From contig JAJCYX010000335.1 of the NCBI GenBank assembly GCA_029262715.1, forward strand, positions 1-7,920: DNA of 7,920 bases. Reading direction: 5' to 3'. This DNA is from Chloroflexota bacterium. Its GTDB lineage: Bacteria; Chloroflexota; Dehalococcoidia; Lucifugimonadales; Lucifugimonadaceae. Positions 6,526 through 7,920 of this stretch are shown one piece after another. The notes under the pieces were generated by a model. The model saw nothing but the letters and a program-made list of their open reading frames with translations, made no database searches and was not told the DNA's origin. The translations under genes and the position numbers were made by a program. Every line of letters begins with the position of its first letter. The stretch's first letter is position 1.

Positions 6526-6553
6526 TTGTAGTCCCTGGCAGCCCGAGTATACT
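6526..6553 (+). promoter_or_regulatory. Candidate sigma70-type promoter for the double-barrel gene
   Basis: TTGTAG (6526-6531) and TATACT (6548-6553) are separated by 16 nt. TATACT is a near-consensus -10 box, and transcription would start about 40 nt before the ATG at 6600. Confidence 0.5.
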
Positions 6554-6554
6554 G
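6547..6554 (-). promoter_or_regulatory. Candidate -10 box for the divergent minus-strand gene (shared palindrome)
   Basis: AGTATACT is its own reverse complement, so TATACT also reads as a -10 box leftward, about 50 nt before the minus-strand ATG at 6495. No good -35 is visible at 16-18 nt on that strand, so leftward activity is less certain than rightward. Confidence 0.3.
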
Positions 6555-6599
6555 CGCCCATCTCGACGGGATCGCTATATCAAGTATTGGAGGGTGAGC

Positions 6600-7208
6600 A
6601 TGGCACCGAAATACGTCGTTCAGATTTGGAGGCAGCCAATACCGGGGAAGACATTTGATCTAGTTGATGCGTCTATCGGGGGTGCAAAGGCATCGGGTAT
6701 GCCTGGAACGGTAACCATGTCGCTCTTCTCACCGAACATCAACATCATCTCCAGTAGTGGCTACGAAAGCATGGATGACGTGCAGGAAATGGTTGAAGGC
6801 TTCCTGGCAAGCGAGGAACGCAAGAAGCTCTTTGATTCGAATGCAGCACTGAGTCGGAATACCAGTGTGCGTATTGCACGGGTTGTCGAAGTACCGGAGG
6901 CAATGATCGGAGCCACGTACGTCCGGAGACTTGTACTACGAGCTCAAGGCGGCGGGCGGCGGGCACTCGTCGCTGCAGCACAGGAACTTAATCGCCATGA
7001 GACAGGACCTAAGTGGGGCATCCTGACCTCGATGAACTCGAACTCGATTCAACTTTCGCAATGGATGACATCACTATCAGCTGTCGAGGAGTCAAATGAT
7101 GCCCTCCACAACGATCCGGGTGTCATTGCCCGAGTCTCGGCGCTCTTTGCAGCGTCAGAGTCTGAATGGGGTCAGGGTATTGGCAAGGTCATGTACCAAG
7201 GAAGCTAG
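6600..7208 (+). CDS. Tandem two-domain alpha-beta-barrel (ABM/NIPSNAP-like) protein
   Basis: A 202-residue protein that appears to be two copies of a ~95-residue ferredoxin-like unit. Unit 1 (about residues 1-95) runs KYVVQIWRQ, helix, GTVTMSLFSPNINIISSSGY, helix (DDVQEMVEGFLASEERKKLFD), SVRIARVVEV. Unit 2 (about 103-200) runs ATYVRRLVLRA, helix (GRRALVAAAQELNRH), GILTSMNSNSIQLSQWM, helix (SAVEESNDALHNDPGVIARVSAL), GQGIGKVMYQ. Each follows strand-helix-strand-strand-helix-strand, so the chain could form an intramolecular barrel where single-domain relatives dimerise. No catalytic residues can be named. ATG 6600 is preferred over GTG 6594, since GGAGG (6589-6593) is 6 nt from the ATG but touches the GTG. 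It is divergent from a single-domain gene of the same fold class. Confidence 0.7.
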   Translation: MAPKYVVQIWRQPIPGKTFDLVDASIGGAKASGMPGTVTMSLFSPNINIISSSGYESMDDVQEMVEGFLASEERKKLFDSNAALSRNTSVRIARVVEVPEAMIGATYVRRLVLRAQGGGRRALVAAAQELNRHETGPKWGILTSMNSNSIQLSQWMTSLSAVEESNDALHNDPGVIARVSALFAASESEWGQGIGKVMYQGS

Positions 7209-7226
7209 ATAACAGAGGCTGTTGGT

Positions 7227-7304
7227 ATGGCAAGGGATGAAGATGGAATCAGGGCAACATTTGCTGAATGGGACGAAGCAAGAACTCCGGGGAATCTTGT
7301 GTGA
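7227..7304 (+). other. 25-codon unidentified reading frame, possible remnant
   Basis: ATG at 7227 opens MARDEDGIRATFAEWDEARTPG and three more residues, stopping at 7302-7304. It lies in the 245-bp gap between the double-barrel gene and the second SnoaL gene, just before tail copy D. The composition looks protein-like, but no family is recognised. It may be debris from the gene once located here. Confidence 0.15.
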
Positions 7305-7441
7305 CGGATCATCTTCGTGAACATGCCTTAGGAGAGGTGCCTGTCGAGCTACAAGACGAAGCGATCTCCATGGCTACTGAACTTGGCATGAAACCGCTGC
7401 TGGAGCGAGTGCTGGCGAAGCGGGAGATACTGGAAGCCTAG
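7268..7441 (+). pseudogene. 3' remnant of a paralogous ATPase/TPR gene, carrying tail repeat copy D
   Basis: A frame from ATG 7268 to TAG 7441 encodes 57 residues. The last 30 (7349-7441: LQDEAISMATELGM, then the LLERVLAKREILEA tail) match the end of the first gene at 27 of 30 residues, while the preceding 27 do not match. At DNA level about 17 of 93 bases differ, mostly at third codon positions, so the two tails diverged under selection for protein sequence. The rest of the ~500+ residue protein is missing, which suggests deletion or replacement of a full paralogue. An alternative is that the short frame is itself an expressed small protein. The TAG stop merges into GGAG (7441-7444), the ribosome site of the next gene. 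Confidence 0.7.
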
Positions 7442-7453
7442 GAGTGAATGGAC

Positions 7454-7864
7454 ATGTCTGAAAACAACAAAGAAGTGGTGCGGCGACTGCGGGCTGCTGG
7501 GGACGCAAGAGACGAAGCAACTCTAAACGAAATAATCGCCGATGGCTTTGTCGCGCACGTTGCTGGTATGGGAGATGCTGACAAGGCCACGTGGATGCGG
7601 AACGTGAGCATGTTCTACACGGCATTTTCTGGTCTGACCGGACCAATAAATGATCTGGTTGCAGAGGGCGATAGAGTTGCGTTACGGCTCACTTTCAGCG
7701 GCACACACACGGCGGACATTTTTGGAGTACCTGCGAGCCATAAATCGGTGAAATTTGAGGGATTCTTTATCTTCAGACTCGCAGACGGGAAGATCGTTGA
7801 AGAGTGGGGCTGCATGGACGTGGCTGGGCTGATGCAGCAGATTGCTGGAACGAGTGCTGACTAA
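7454..7864 (+). CDS. SnoaL-like polyketide-cyclase/ester-cyclase family protein
   Basis: A 136-residue NTF2-fold protein from ATG 7454, or 138 from ATG 7448. The later start is preferred because GGAG at 7441-7444 is 9 nt from it but only 3 nt from the first. Visible pattern: helix NKEVVRRLRAAGDARDEATLNEIIADGFVAHVAG, loop and helix WMRNVSMFYTAFSGL, strands INDLVAEGDRVALRLTFSGTHTADIFGVPASHKSVKFEGFFIFRLADGKIVEEWGCMDVAGLMQQI. The segment 'eGDrVa.r.t..GTH.g...G.p.tgk.v.f.g..ifr..dGKI.E.W...D..gl..Q' is the hallmark of the SnoaL-like ester-cyclase group. It is not a close duplicate of the SnoaL-like gene at 2657. The final residues (AGTSAD) are encoded inside tail copy E in a different frame, so the native C-terminus may have been replaced. 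Substrate unknown. Confidence 0.88.
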   Translation: MSENNKEVVRRLRAAGDARDEATLNEIIADGFVAHVAGMGDADKATWMRNVSMFYTAFSGLTGPINDLVAEGDRVALRLTFSGTHTADIFGVPASHKSVKFEGFFIFRLADGKIVEEWGCMDVAGLMQQIAGTSAD

Positions 7865-7886
7865 GCGGGAGATACTGAAGGCGTAG
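7845..7886 (+). repeat. Tail repeat copy E (overlaps the end of the second SnoaL gene)
   Basis: In its own frame it reads LERVLTKREILKA then TAG, with two further tail-like residues (R-L) just before. It matches copy A at about 37 of 42 bases and copy D at about 36 of 42. The SnoaL gene runs into it in another frame and stops at a TAA within it (7862-7864). In the tail frame a TGA occurs at 7830-7832, so no long upstream frame feeds it. Confidence 0.75.
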
Positions 7887-7893
7887 CTCACAA

Positions 7894-7917
7894 TTTGACA
7901 GCAACTTTGACAGCAGT
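7894..7917 (+). promoter_or_regulatory. Tandem 12-bp repeat with two TTGACA boxes at the window end
   Basis: TTTGACAGCAAC (7894-7905) is followed directly by TTTGACAGCAGT (7906-7917). Each contains a perfect -35 consensus TTGACA (7895-7900 and 7907-7912). The window ends 8 bases after the second, so no -10 can be checked. It may be a promoter for the next gene, or a short repeated binding site. Confidence 0.3.
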
Positions 7918-7920
7918 CGG

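Noticed and set aside
6540..6557. Possible sixth tail copy (GCCCGAG...TACTG) in the divergent intergenic region
   Set aside because: Only two short blocks match, with a gap, and the protein-level match is lost. It also overlaps the promoter candidate. Too weak to count.
1..7920. CRISPR arrays, full rRNA/tRNA genes, insertion sequences, transposases, phage genes or recombinase genes
   Set aside because: No regularly spaced repeat-spacer pattern, no RNA gene structure and no transposase, integrase or phage protein signature was found on either strand.

Overview
The window is about 7.9 kb of mid-GC DNA (roughly mid-50s % by eye), densely coded and almost all on the + strand. The gene mix is a STAND/AAA-type ATPase with a TPR-like C-terminus, a Rid protein, an F420/deazaflavin-type (DDN) oxidoreductase, two SnoaL/NTF2-like proteins, an APH-fold kinase, an enolase-superfamily dehydratase, a TIM-barrel isomerase and NIPSNAP/ABM-type alpha-beta barrels. 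It looks like an accessory catabolic region of an uncultured Chloroflexota of the SAR202/Dehalococcoidia kind, where enolase-superfamily and F420-type enzymes are expanded. That assignment is inference from gene content only; an actinobacterium is the main alternative.

Layout. 3-1724: 3' part of the ATPase/TPR gene, cut by the window start, ending in a distinctive tail (LLERVLAKREILKA, stop). 1764-2591: Rid-family protein and DDN-family oxidoreductase, tightly spaced. 2657-4298: SnoaL-like protein and APH-fold kinase. 4451-6026: mandelate racemase/galactonate dehydratase-like enolase, then a sugar-phosphate isomerase/epimerase gene that stops after half a TIM barrel. 6196-7208: two divergent alpha-beta-barrel genes sharing a 104-bp promoter region. 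7209-7453: a gene remnant. 7454-7864: a second SnoaL-like protein. The last 30 bases carry two TTGACA boxes.

The most striking structure is a dispersed repeat. The DNA encoding the C-terminal tail of the first gene recurs, always in the same orientation, at four places downstream: about 2602-2643, 4321-4365, 7349-7441 and 7845-7886. These copies sit at the 3' ends of gene modules and split the window into four blocks (Rid+DDN; SnoaL+kinase; enolase to double barrel; SnoaL). The longest copy keeps 30 codons with mostly synonymous differences. The last overlaps the end of the second SnoaL gene in another reading frame. This looks like an array of gene modules inserted between, or joined to, copies of one gene's 3' end. 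It could reflect recombination at the tail sequence or repeated duplication and decay of the ATPase gene.

Functionally, the enolase, the broken isomerase, the kinase and the Rid protein suggest catabolism of sugar acids or similar hydroxy-acids. The SnoaL-like and alpha-beta-barrel proteins are small enzymes whose substrates cannot be read from sequence.
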